A model generated the notes under the pieces. It was not told the origin of the DNA, searched no databases, and saw only the letters and a program-made list of their open reading frames with translations. Shown piece after piece: positions 42,125 to 50,929 of a stretch of 64,000 bases of DNA (position 1 is the first letter of the stretch; each line of letters starts with the position of its first letter). The stretch is from Sphingomonas populi (GTDB taxonomy: Bacteria > Pseudomonadota > Alphaproteobacteria > Sphingomonadales > Sphingomonadaceae): NCBI RefSeq assembly GCF_004208535.1, contig NZ_SGIS01000027.1, forward strand, positions 1 to 64,000. The letters are read 5' to 3'. The position numbers were made by a program, and so were the translations under genes.

Positions 42125-42988
42125 TCAACGCTGGCCCTGGAATTGCCTGAGATAGGCATTGTCAGGCGACAATACCATCGAGGTCTGGCCCTTCGCGGTA
42201 TCGCCGAAGGTATAACGGTACGACTGCATGGCCCGGTAGAAGTCATAGAAGTCCGGGTCTTTGTTGAAACTCTCCGCATAGATTTGCGCGGCCTTGGCGT
42301 CGGCTTCGGCACGGATGATCTGCGCGGTCTGCTGGCCCTTGGCCTGGATCGTCAGCGCTTCCTGCTCGCGCGCGGTCTTCATCCGGTCGAGCGCGCTTTG
42401 CAGCGGCGCGCCGTCGGGCAGGTCGGCATGCTTGATTCGCACATCGACGATCTGCACCCCGTATTGCGCGGCGAGCCGCTGTAGCCCGGCCTGGATATTG
42501 TCCATCACCTGACCACGCTCGGGGCTGAGCAAGGCCGCGAACGGACGCTTGCCGAGTTCGTTGCGAAGCGCCGAGCTGAACAGCGGCTGGAGCTGATCGA
42601 TCACGCGCTGTTCGGTGACCGAGGTGCTGCCGGTCGAGACCACCGCCTTTAGCGGATCGACGATGCGGAAACGCGCATAGGCATCGACTTCGAGCCGCAA
42701 CTGGTCGGTCGAAAGCACCGGCTGGTTCTCCAGCTCGACGTCGAGCACGCGCTTGTCGACCCACACGAGGCGATCGATGAACGGAATGCGCGCGATCAGC
42801 CCGGCGCCGGAATGGCCGAACACCTCGTTTGGCTTCCAGCGGTTGATCGCGCCGCCGACCGGCTGTTCGAAACGCAGGATCACCGCCTGCTTGGTCTCGG
42901 GCACGATCGCGAAGGTGCTGGCGATCAGGATCAGCGCGAGCATCGCGACGATGCCGATCGCGATGGGGTTGCGGAAGCTGAGGTTCAC
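42125..42988 (-). CDS. hflC: HflC, membrane protease modulator subunit
   Basis: 287 aa SPFH/band-7 protein. One N-terminal membrane segment (about 8-28, IAIGIVAMLALILIASTFAIV), then the band-7 domain (ETKQAVILRFEQPVGG...DVELENQPVLSTDQLRLEVDAYARFRI) and the helical DIRIKHADLP-like and REQEALTIQAKGQQTAQIIRAEADAKAAQIYAE region. With HflK it forms a large periplasmic assembly around FtsH and modulates its proteolysis. The start is a GTG overlapping the hflK stop (GTGA). Confidence 0.94.
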   Translation of the reverse strand: MNLSFRNPIAIGIVAMLALILIASTFAIVPETKQAVILRFEQPVGGAINRWKPNEVFGHSGAGLIARIPFIDRLVWVDKRVLDVELENQPVLSTDQLRLEVDAYARFRIVDPLKAVVSTGSTSVTEQRVIDQLQPLFSSALRNELGKRPFAALLSPERGQVMDNIQAGLQRLAAQYGVQIVDVRIKHADLPDGAPLQSALDRMKTAREQEALTIQAKGQQTAQIIRAEADAKAAQIYAESFNKDPDFYDFYRAMQSYRYTFGDTAKGQTSMVLSPDNAYLRQFQGQR

Positions 42989-44133
42989 TGTGCGTCTCCC
43001 TGAACCTGCGGGACGGGGGCTTGAGCCTGCGCCGCCGGAGCCTGCACATCTGGCGCGCGCCGCGCGCCGCCGGGGAGCGGCAGGTACGAGTTTACGCCGG
43101 GCGCCGCGACGATCGTCTTGTCGCTGTGTCCCATCACCAGTTCCATCGTCTCATAATACATGCGCTTGCGCGTCACTTCGGGAGCGAGCTTGTACTGGGC
43201 GTAGATCACGTCGAACGACGCCGCCTCGCCCTGAGCGCGCGCGAGGATCTGCTGCGCATAGCCGCGCGCCTTGTTGATGTTGCCCTGCGCCTCCTGCTGC
43301 GCGGCGGAGACCTTCTTGAACGAATCGATCACCTGCTCGGGCGGTTGCGCGCCCTTGATCGCGACGCCCTGGATGCGGATGCCGGCGTTGTAGCTGTCGA
43401 GGATCGCCTGCATGTTCTGCTGGACCTTGACCTCCATCGCGCCGCGACCCGAGCCGATCGCGTCATCGAGCGTCGCGGTCGCCAGCACCGCGCGCATCGC
43501 GCTTTCGGCGGTGGCGCGCAGTGTCGCTTTGGGATCGGCGATCTGGAAGACGTAATCCTGCGGATTGCTGATGTCCCAGCGCACCGAATAATTGACGTCG
43601 ACGACATTCTGGTCGCCGGTCAGCATCAGATTCTCGCCGCCATTCTCGGGGAAGGTGTCGGTCTTGATCTCGCGCACGTCGACCTTCATCACCGAGTTGA
43701 ACGGCGCGGGCAGCGTCAGCCGGATGCCGGGTTCGAGCGTGCCGGCATAGCGCCCGAAGAACGTCACCACCGCGCGCTGCTGCGGGCCGATCGCGTGGAT
43801 CGAGGTGAACGCGATCCACAGCACGACGATGATGCCGACGCCGATCAGCCAGAGCGCGCCCGCGCTCGGCGTGCCCGGAATATGGGGCCGTCCGCCGCCG
43901 CCATTGCCGCCACCGGCACCACGCGCTCGCTTGATGAACTCGTCGAGCGCGCTCGGCCCGGGGATGCGCGAGCGGTTGCCATTGCCATTGCCGGGCTTGG
44001 GCGCCCACGGATTGCGCGGGCCTTCGCCACCGCCACCACTGGCGCCATCGCCGCCGGAGCCGCTGCCCCACGGGCTTTTGTCGTCGCTATTGAGAAGAGG
44101 GGGACGCTGAAACCAGCCCGTTAGGATCGTCAT
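42985..44133 (-). CDS. hflK: HflK, membrane protease modulator subunit
   Basis: 382 aa from MTILTGWFQRPPLLNSDDKSPWG. A Gly/Pro/Asn-rich cytoplasmic N-terminus (about 20-85) precedes one membrane segment (about 95-115, LWLIGVGIIVVLWIAFTSI) and an SPFH domain (IGPQQRAVVTFFGRYAGTLEPGIRLTLPAPFNSVMKVDVREI), then the READ-type helix and a Pro/Ala/Gln tail. It partners HflC, whose GTG start overlaps its stop. It is divergent from mrp, with 71 bases between starts. A further in-frame upstream start lacks a ribosome site. Confidence 0.94.
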   Translation of the reverse strand: MTILTGWFQRPPLLNSDDKSPWGSGSGGDGASGGGGEGPRNPWAPKPGNGNGNRSRIPGPSALDEFIKRARGAGGGNGGGGRPHIPGTPSAGALWLIGVGIIVVLWIAFTSIHAIGPQQRAVVTFFGRYAGTLEPGIRLTLPAPFNSVMKVDVREIKTDTFPENGGENLMLTGDQNVVDVNYSVRWDISNPQDYVFQIADPKATLRATAESAMRAVLATATLDDAIGSGRGAMEVKVQQNMQAILDSYNAGIRIQGVAIKGAQPPEQVIDSFKKVSAAQQEAQGNINKARGYAQQILARAQGEAASFDVIYAQYKLAPEVTRKRMYYETMELVMGHSDKTIVAAPGVNSYLPLPGGARRAPDVQAPAAQAQAPVPQVQGDAQ

Positions 44134-44204
44134 CCTTTCTCTATAGGTACGCGTTTCAATGAAAAATAGTGGCAAGCGGCCGTAACGACCCTATCTGCGC
44201 AACG

Positions 44205-45170
44205 ATGACCGATCCAAACCCGCTCGATACCGCACTCGCTCCCGTCGCCGGCACCCGCGCGACCGCGCGGATCGAGGGAAGCCGCGCCAGCATCATCCTC
44301 GACGTGAGCGGGCTCGATCCGAGTGAGCATGACGCGCTCGAAGCGCGCGTCCGCGCGGCGGCGAGCGCGGTGCCCGGTATCGAGACGGTGCGCGTCGCGC
44401 TCACCAGCCAGCGCACTCGCCGCGTGTCGATCGCGGTGGCGAGCGGCAAGGGCGGGGTCGGCAAATCGACCGTTTCGGCCAATCTCGCCATCGCGCTGGC
44501 CGCGCGCGGGCGGCGCGTCGGGCTGGTCGACGCCGACATCTACGGGCCATCGCAGCCCAAGCTGATGGCGGTCGAAGGCAGCAAGCCGACCGCGCGCGAC
44601 AAGGTGCTGCAACCCGTGCGGACGCCTTATGGTGTTCCGCTGCTGTCGATGGGGCAACTCGTGGCGGCCGATCAGGCGATCGCGTGGCGCGGGCCGATGG
44701 CGGCGGGTGCGCTCGGGCAACTCATGGACGCCAATTGGGGGGCGACCGATACTCTGGTGATCGATCTGCCGCCCGGCACCGGCGACGTCCAGCTCACCAT
44801 GATCCAGAAGCACAAGCCCACTGGCGCGGTGATCGTCTCGACCCCGCAGGATCTCGCGCTGATCGACGCGCGCCGCGCGATCGACCTGTTCGTCAAGGCG
44901 GGCGTGCCGATCATCGGTCTGGTCGAGAACATGTCCGGCTATGCGTGCCCGCACTGCGGCGAAATTTCGAACCCGTTCGGGCAGGGCGGCGCGGAAGCGG
45001 CGGCGGCCGACCTGGGCATCGCGTTTCTCGGCCGCATCCCGCTCGACATCGCGATTCGCACCGCCTCCGACGCGGGCACGCCGCCCGCCGCCGGGAACGG
45101 ACCCGAAGCCGCCGCGTTCGCGACGATTGCCGACGCGGTCGCGCGGTGGTTACAGACGGAGGGACGCTGA
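44205..45170 (+). CDS. Mrp/ApbC/NBP35-family iron-sulfur cluster carrier ATPase
   Basis: 321 aa. An N-terminal DUF59/MIP18-like part (about 15-75, weak) precedes the P-loop domain: SGKGGVGKSTVSANLAIALA (deviant Walker A), DADIYGPSQPKLM, DYLVIDLPPGTGDVQ-like (LVIDLPPGTGDVQLTMIQ), and NMSGYACPHCGE with the CxxC that binds a bridging 4Fe-4S cluster. It loads Fe-S clusters onto apo-proteins. The ATG at 44205 gives a normal family length; no clear ribosome site is seen, so the start is uncertain. Its stop overlaps the next start by one base. Confidence 0.92.
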   Translation: MTDPNPLDTALAPVAGTRATARIEGSRASIILDVSGLDPSEHDALEARVRAAASAVPGIETVRVALTSQRTRRVSIAVASGKGGVGKSTVSANLAIALAARGRRVGLVDADIYGPSQPKLMAVEGSKPTARDKVLQPVRTPYGVPLLSMGQLVAADQAIAWRGPMAAGALGQLMDANWGATDTLVIDLPPGTGDVQLTMIQKHKPTGAVIVSTPQDLALIDARRAIDLFVKAGVPIIGLVENMSGYACPHCGEISNPFGQGGAEAAAADLGIAFLGRIPLDIAIRTASDAGTPPAAGNGPEAAAFATIADAVARWLQTEGR

Positions 45171-45598
45171 TGCCGATCACCGATGACGCCGGGATCAAGG
45201 CTTTGCTCGAAGAAACCCGCACGATCGCGCTGGTCGGCGCGTCCGACCGGCCCAACCGCCCGTCCTACGGCGTGATGAAGGTTCTCCAGGACCACGGTTA
45301 CCGCGTGATCCCGGTCAACCCGCAGATCACCGGCGAGCATATCCACGGCGAATTCGTGTTCCGCGATCTCGACCAGCTCGGCGATCCGATCGATCTCGTC
45401 GACATCTTCCGCAACTCGGCCGCCGCCGGTGAGGCGGTCGACGATGCGATCCGCATCGGCGCCAAGGCGGTGTGGATGCAACTCGGCGTCGTCAACGAGG
45501 CCGCCGCCGCGCGTGCCGAGGCGGCTGGGCTGAAAGTGGTAATGGACCGCTGCCCGGAGATCGACATTCCCCGGCTCGGCGTCGCGCCGGTCGCATAG
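45170..45598 (+). CDS. CoA-binding domain protein (YccU-like)
   Basis: 142 aa with a Rossmann CoA-binding fold: TRTIALVGASDRPNRPSYGVMKVLQDHGYRVIPVNPQ, then DLVDIFRNSAAAGEAVDDAIRIGAKAVWMQLGVVNEAAAARAEAAGLKVVMDRCPEIDIPRLG. This matches the stand-alone YccU-like family, related to the CoA-binding domain of succinyl-CoA synthetase; the physiological role is not known. It starts at the mrp stop (TGATG), so it is cotranscribed. Confidence 0.9.
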   Translation: MPITDDAGIKALLEETRTIALVGASDRPNRPSYGVMKVLQDHGYRVIPVNPQITGEHIHGEFVFRDLDQLGDPIDLVDIFRNSAAAGEAVDDAIRIGAKAVWMQLGVVNEAAAARAEAAGLKVVMDRCPEIDIPRLGVAPVA

Positions 45599-45634
45599 CG
45601 GAAACCTTAACCATCGCGCGGCTATGCTGCCGCG

Positions 45635-45952
45635 ATGGAAAACGCCGAGACTAGACCGGAAACCCGCGTCGCGCCCCGCAGCGTGGTGGTGATCCGCGCG
45701 CAGGTGCGGATGATGGGCACCGACAAGCTCGACATCGACGTGACCGACCTGTCGCGCACCGGCTTCCAGATCGAGACGATCCACCGTATCCAGCCCGGCG
45801 CGACGATCTGGCTCAAGATCCCCGGCCTCGCCGGTCTCGAAGCGACGGTGAAGTGGAGTCGCCGCCATTTCTACGGCTGCGCGTTCGTGCGGCCGCTGCA
45901 CGAAGCGGTGTTCGACCATGTCGTCGCGCTCGCGACGCCATCGCGCGATTGA
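45635..45952 (+). CDS. Single PilZ-domain protein
   Basis: 105 aa. One PilZ domain fills the protein: RSVVVIRAQVRMMGTDKLDIDVTDLSRTGFQIETIHRIQPGATIWLKIPGLAGLEATVKWSRRHFYGCAFVRPLHEAVF. The DxSxxG-type motif is present as DLSRTGF; the arginine motif upstream is loose (RVAPRSVVVIR), so cyclic di-GMP binding is likely but not certain. It follows the CoA-binding gene by 36 bases and could share its transcript. Confidence 0.82.
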   Translation: MENAETRPETRVAPRSVVVIRAQVRMMGTDKLDIDVTDLSRTGFQIETIHRIQPGATIWLKIPGLAGLEATVKWSRRHFYGCAFVRPLHEAVFDHVVALATPSRD

Positions 45953-46009
45953 CGCGGCTGCGCGCGCGGATCATCCTCGCATGATCCGAGGCTTCCGGGC
46001 GACTCCGCG

Positions 46010-46354
46010 ATGGTGTTTCCGCTGCTCCTGCTGATTGCCGCCCCCGACGACGCGGCCATCATGGCATATCAGGCGCTGACCAGCGCCAGGCCGGCCTGCT
46101 CGCGCCCCACCGGCGATGATGTCGTGGTGTGCGGCCGTCGCGCCGCTGATCGTTACCGCGTACCGCTGATCGTCCACGACCCCGGCGACCCGGCCTATGA
46201 AGGCGTTCTCGCCGAGCGTGAGCGGCTGTTCGCGCGGACCGACAATTGCGAGGAGAAGTCGATCTTCCTCGTCGGCTGCGGGTCGTTCGGCCTGAAGGCG
46301 ACCGTCAACGCGGCCGGCACGCGGATCGCGGGCGAGCGGGCGCTGGCGCCGTAG
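46010..46354 (+). CDS. Conserved small exported protein of unknown function
   Basis: 114 aa. The N-terminus MVFPLLLLIAAPDD is a short hydrophobic signal-like segment. Later, DDVVVCGRRAADRYRVPLIV is a pattern recalled in many short sphingomonad proteins. Four Cys (about positions 30, 42, 79 and 90) may form disulfides, supporting a periplasmic place. No function is recognised. The stop lies inside the stem of the terminator shared with asd. Confidence 0.55.
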   Translation: MVFPLLLLIAAPDDAAIMAYQALTSARPACSRPTGDDVVVCGRRAADRYRVPLIVHDPGDPAYEGVLAERERLFARTDNCEEKSIFLVGCGSFGLKATVNAAGTRIAGERALAP

Positions 46355-46367
46355 CGCCCGCTCGCCC
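46330..46367. terminator. Bidirectional terminator hairpin overlapping a stop codon
   Basis: GGGCGAGCGGGCGCT (46330-46344) and AGCGCCCGCTCGCCC (46353-46367) form a perfect 15-base stem with an 8-base loop. It includes the stop codon of the small exported protein gene and lies 9 bases before the asd stop on the other strand. Confidence 0.8.
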
Positions 46368-46375
46368 CGCCGTCG

Positions 46376-47535
<1,160 letters not shown>

Positions 47536-47561
<26 letters not shown>

Positions 47562-47604
47562 TGCGGGTCGGCTTGGTGCTAATGGTTTTGGCCATCGAGG
47601 ACAT
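47536..47604 (-). CDS. Putative leader peptide of asd
   Basis: A 22-codon frame beginning MSSMAKTISTKPTRTRG, with four Thr and one Ile codon within nine positions, ending 110 bases before asd. Threonine- and isoleucine-bearing leaders control Thr biosynthesis by attenuation in enterobacteria, and asd/hom are in that pathway. There is no Shine-Dalgarno; the ATG at 47604 lies where transcription from the candidate promoter at 47613-47641 would begin, so it could be leaderless. A second ATG is at 47595. Small size leaves real doubt. Confidence 0.4.
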
Positions 47605-47612
47605 GGGGAGCG

Positions 47613-47641
47613 CCGATAGCGAGGCACGGAGCCGGTGTAAA
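47613..47641 (-). promoter_or_regulatory. Candidate promoter for the asd leader transcript
   Basis: On the minus strand TTTACA (47636-47641) and TATCGG (47613-47618) are spaced by 17 bases, a sigma-70-like arrangement with a good -35 and weak -10. The predicted start falls at or next to the leader ATG at 47604. Confidence 0.4.
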
Positions 47642-47682
47642 CCGGGTTCGTAAACTCCCCTCCTTCTGCCCCCCTGCTTCTG

Positions 47683-47788
47683 CTCCCCTCCCTGAAAGGG
47701 AGGGGCTGGGGGTGGGTCGGCCAGTTGGTGGCGTAACCTTCCCTCGCAGACCAACCCACCCCCGGCCCCTCCCTTTCAGGGAGGGGAG
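47683..47788. repeat. Inverted repeat pair, CTCCCCTCCCTG type
   Basis: CTCCCCTCCCTGAAAGGGAG starts at 47683 and its reverse complement ends at 47788; the arms are about 38 bases with a spacer of about 30. It is the same family as 4830-4937. It fills most of the gap between hom and the asd leader and could end the hom transcript. Confidence 0.85.
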
Positions 47789-47804
47789 AAGCGTGAAGAC
47801 ACCC

Positions 47805-49091
47805 TTACTCCAGAATATGCATCCACAGCGGCTGGCCGGTCAGGCTCTGCGAGCCGCGCAGCCGCTCCAGCGCCTGCGCGACCGCGCGCTCGGGCGCTTC
47901 GTGCGTCACGATCGCGACCAGCACGCTGCCGTCGCCGCTCGCGCCGCGCTGGATCAGGCTTTCGATCGACACGCCCGCATCGCGCATCGCCGCTGCGATC
48001 TCGGCGAGTACGCCGACCTTGTCCGCCACTGCGAAGCGCACGTAGTTGCGCCCGCGCCGCTCGCCCGAATCGGCTGCACCCTGCGCCAGCAGTGCGGAGG
48101 AGGGCATCGCGAAGGCGGGGCCGAACTCGCCGCGCGCGATGTCGATCAGGTCGGCGACGACGGCGCTCGCGGTCGGGCCGTCGCCCGCGCCCGCGCCCTG
48201 GAACAGCAGCCGGCCGACGTAATTGCCCTCGGCGACGACCGCGTTCGTCGCGCCGGTCACATGCGCGAGCGGGTGGCTGATCGGCACGAGATGCGGATGC
48301 ACCCGCTGGAACAGCCCGCCCGCGCCGTGATCCGCCACGCCGAGCAGCCGCACGCGGTAGCCGAGCGCCGCCGCCTCGGCGATGTCGGCGGCGAGCACAT
48401 GGCGGATGCCGCTCGCCGCGACGTCGGCGAACGCGGGCTGTGTGCCGAACGCGATGCTGGCGAGGATCGAGAGCTTGTGCGCGGCGTCGATGCCGTCGAT
48501 GTCGAAGGTGGGATCGGCCTCGGCATAGCCGAGCGCCTGCGCCTCGGCGAGCACCTCGGCGAAGTCGCGGCCTTCCGCTTCCATTTTCGACAGGATGAAA
48601 TTGCAGGTGCCGTTGAGGATGCCATAGACTCGGCTGATCTCATTGGCAGCGGCGCCCTCGCGCAGCCCCTTGATGACCGGGATGCCGCCCGCCACCGCCG
48701 CCTCGAACTTGAGCGCGGCGCCAGCCTTTTCGGCAGCTTCGGCGAGTTCCAAACCGTGATGCGCGATCATCGCCTTGTTGGCGGTGACGAAGCCCTTGCC
48801 CGCGCCGAGCGCACTGCGCGCCAGCGTGAGGGCAGGGCCGTCCGATCCGCCGACCAGCTCGACCACGACATCGACGTCGCGCGAGGCTAGCGCTGTGGTG
48901 TCATCGACCCATTCGAAACGGCTGATATCGACGCCGCGATCCTTGCTCCGGTCGCGCGCGGACACCGCGACGATCTCGATCGGCCGCCCCGCGCGCCGCG
49001 CGATCAGCGCGCCATTTTCGTCGAGCAGCCGGATCACGCCGCCCCCGACGGTGCCGAGGCCAGCGAGCGCGATACGAAGCGGTTGGGTCAT
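47805..49091 (-). CDS. hom: Homoserine dehydrogenase with ACT domain
   Basis: Reduces aspartate semialdehyde to homoserine for Thr and Met synthesis. 428 aa. NAD(P)-binding ALAGLGTVGGGVIRLL (8-23), TANKAMIAHHG with the catalytic region, KFEAAVAGGIPVIKGLREG, GILNGTCNFILSKM and EADPTFDIDGIDAAHKLSILASIAFG are all intact. The C-terminal 80 or so residues (FAVADKVGVLAEIAAAMRDAGVSIESLIQ) are an ACT domain, so feedback inhibition by threonine is likely. It is upstream of asd on the same strand. Confidence 0.96.
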   Translation of the reverse strand: MTQPLRIALAGLGTVGGGVIRLLDENGALIARRAGRPIEIVAVSARDRSKDRGVDISRFEWVDDTTALASRDVDVVVELVGGSDGPALTLARSALGAGKGFVTANKAMIAHHGLELAEAAEKAGAALKFEAAVAGGIPVIKGLREGAAANEISRVYGILNGTCNFILSKMEAEGRDFAEVLAEAQALGYAEADPTFDIDGIDAAHKLSILASIAFGTQPAFADVAASGIRHVLAADIAEAAALGYRVRLLGVADHGAGGLFQRVHPHLVPISHPLAHVTGATNAVVAEGNYVGRLLFQGAGAGDGPTASAVVADLIDIARGEFGPAFAMPSSALLAQGAADSGERRGRNYVRFAVADKVGVLAEIAAAMRDAGVSIESLIQRGASGDGSVLVAIVTHEAPERAVAQALERLRGSQSLTGQPLWMHILE

Positions 49092-49119
49092 GATCTGCCT
49101 TCTTCCGACTACCCCGACG

Positions 49120-49140
49120 CCGTTCGTGCCGAGCGAACGG
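49120..49140. repeat. Short CGTTCG palindrome upstream of hom
   Basis: CCGTTCG-TGCCGAG-CGAACGG is a perfect 7-base stem 29 bases before the hom start. Its sequence matches the arm of the CGTTCGTGCTGAG dispersed repeat, so it is probably a remnant of that family, though a role in hom expression is possible. Confidence 0.5.
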
Positions 49141-49199
49141 GCGGTGATTACCGGTCGGCCTTTAGACAGGCGGGAGAGGCGGGGACAAGCCCGGCGTGG

Positions 49200-50153
49200 T
49201 TACTTCTTCACCAACCCGATCTCGACGAGCCGCTCATGCAGGTAATCGTGCGAGGTGATCGGCGTCTCATATCGGTTCGGTCGCTCCGCGCTGATGCAGC
49301 CGGGCAAGGTCTCGATCAGGAAATCGGGGTTGGGGTGCAGGAAGAACGGCATCGAATAGCGCGAGACGCCGCGCCGTTCGGGCGGCGGGTTGACGACGCG
49401 GTGGCTGGTCGAGGGCAGCACATGGTTGGTCAGCCGTTGCAGCATGTCGCCGACGTTGACGACCAGCGCGCCCTCGGGCGGCTTGACCGGTAGCCATTGC
49501 CCATCACGATCGAGCAGTTCGAGCCCGGCTTCCTCGGCGCCGAGCAACAGGGTGATGAGGTTGATGTCCTCATGCGCGCCGGCGCGGACGCCCTCGGCAT
49601 CGACCGGAATCGGTGGATAGTGGAGCAGCCGCAGGATCGAATTGCCGTTCTCGACGGCGGGATCGAACCAGTTTGGGGCGAGCTTGAGGTGCCGCGCGAT
49701 CGCGGAGAGGATGCGGTCGCCGGCGCGGTCGAACGCGGCGTAGAGCTGAAGGAACGTGTCCTTGAACCGTTCGGGCCGCTCGGGCCAGATATTCGGCGGC
49801 ATCCGGTCGGCGAGCGGATGGCCGGCGGGCAGGTCGCGCCCGACGTGCCAGAATTCCTTGAGATCGACCACCGAGGCGCCCTTGGCGATCTCGGTCCTGA
49901 ACGGGGTGTAGCCGCGCTGGCCGCCGCCGGCGGGGGTGAAATACCGGCGCTTCTCGTCTTCGGGCAGCGCGAAGAAGTCAGCGGTATCGGCCCAGCCGCG
50001 CGCGATCAGATCGGTGGGGATCCCATGATCGGCGATGACCGCGAAGCCGAACCGTTCGAACGATCCGCCCAGCGCGGCGGCGAAGCCAGCGGGATCGCCC
50101 GCCTCGTCGGCAAGCGAGAGCGTCGGGATTTCGGAAAGCAGGGTATCGGGCAT
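49200..50153 (-). CDS. 2-oxoglutarate/Fe(II)-dependent oxygenase, isopenicillin N synthase-like
   Basis: 317 aa from MPDTLLSEIPTLSLAD. The N-terminal DIOX_N domain and C-terminal jelly roll are clear. Metal ligands are His194 and Asp196 (GAHEDINLITLL) and His251 (TSHRVVNPP), and RYS (Arg265, Ser267) would bind 2-oxoglutarate. Bacterial members are often annotated only by family; the substrate here cannot be assigned, and no biosynthetic neighbours support beta-lactam or ethylene chemistry. The ribosome site is weak; an in-frame ATG at 50192 is an alternative. It is upstream of hom with 108 bases between. Confidence 0.88.
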   Translation of the reverse strand: MPDTLLSEIPTLSLADEAGDPAGFAAALGGSFERFGFAVIADHGIPTDLIARGWADTADFFALPEDEKRRYFTPAGGGQRGYTPFRTEIAKGASVVDLKEFWHVGRDLPAGHPLADRMPPNIWPERPERFKDTFLQLYAAFDRAGDRILSAIARHLKLAPNWFDPAVENGNSILRLLHYPPIPVDAEGVRAGAHEDINLITLLLGAEEAGLELLDRDGQWLPVKPPEGALVVNVGDMLQRLTNHVLPSTSHRVVNPPPERRGVSRYSMPFFLHPNPDFLIETLPGCISAERPNRYETPITSHDYLHERLVEIGLVKK

Positions 50154-50229
50154 GAACGCGGGCCGTTGGTTGGGAACTGGGCTGGCCAACATAGGCAAAC
50201 GGTGCGCGGGCGAACACCCCGCTACGACG

Positions 50230-50309
50230 GTTCTCCCGCAAAAGCGGGATAACAGCGCCACAAGCGCTGCGCTGTTTGGCTCTGGCCCCCCGCTTTCGCG
50301 GGGGAACGG
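50230..50309. repeat. Inverted repeat pair, TTCTCCCGC type
   Basis: GTTCTCCCGCAAAAGCGGGA at about 50230 and CCCCGCTTTCGCGGGGGAAC ending near 50309 are each hairpins and are inverted copies of one arm. Same family as 40391-40445. It separates the oxygenase gene from the small lipoprotein gene. Confidence 0.75.
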
Positions 50310-50325
50310 GTGTGTGCAACTCGGC

Positions 50326-50823
50326 CTAACCGATCAGGATCGTCCCGTTCGCTTTGTCGGTGCCCTTCGGCGCAAGATCGAGCCGGAATGGTTTGCCCTC
50401 CTCGGTCGTGCCCGAAAGCCCCGATCCGTTGGGCGAGACCTTGAAGCCCGCGCTGCCCAGCTTGCCCGCGAACCAGTCTCGCACGGTCACCGGAGTCGCC
50501 GGGCTTTCGAAGCTGACCTTGACCTGGCCGTCATCGTCACGGCCGGGCCGGTCGTGCCCGTCGATGTTCATGCCGCTGATCGTCGAGCCGGGGTAGAGAT
50601 GCACGCCGTTCATGTCGAAATTGTCCGCATTGAGCTTGATCGCCGGGAGCTTGATGCTCCCCGAAATGCCTGGTGCGTTGAGCGCGAGCTGGCCGTTGGA
50701 GCCGATGCTCGCGACGACATTGCCATCGGCGCCATCGGCGTTGAGGGTGATCGCGGTGCCGTCCTTACCGTCGCAGGCGACGAGCAGGGCGAGCGGGATG
50801 GCGAGGAGCAGGGGGCGGATCAT
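50326..50823 (-). CDS. Small lipoprotein of unknown function
   Basis: 165 aa from MIRPLLLAIPLALLVACDGKDG, a lipoprotein signal with lipobox LVAC (Cys17), preceded by GGAGAGC. The rest is beta-rich with repeated Asn/Asp/Gly patterns (LNADGADGNVVASIGSNGQLALNAPGISGSIKLPAIKLNADNFDMNGVHLYPGS), like DUF4097-type beta-helical adhesin-fold stretches, and a small C-terminal domain. No function is recognised. It is expected in the outer or inner membrane facing the periplasm. Confidence 0.7.
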   Translation of the reverse strand: MIRPLLLAIPLALLVACDGKDGTAITLNADGADGNVVASIGSNGQLALNAPGISGSIKLPAIKLNADNFDMNGVHLYPGSTISGMNIDGHDRPGRDDDGQVKVSFESPATPVTVRDWFAGKLGSAGFKVSPNGSGLSGTTEEGKPFRLDLAPKGTDKANGTILIG

Positions 50824-50929
50824 GGCGCTCTCCGTGTATCGGTGATGCAATACACTAAGCTGAAGTCGCACGCCAGGTCAACGCGGCTTGCGCGTGACCG
50901 ATGTTGCGATGTCGGGCATGAGGCGGGCA

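Noticed and set aside
49200-50153. Isopenicillin N synthase or ethylene-forming enzyme
   Set aside because: The fold and ligands are shared by the whole 2OG-Fe superfamily and there are no beta-lactam pathway genes, so a specific name is not supported.
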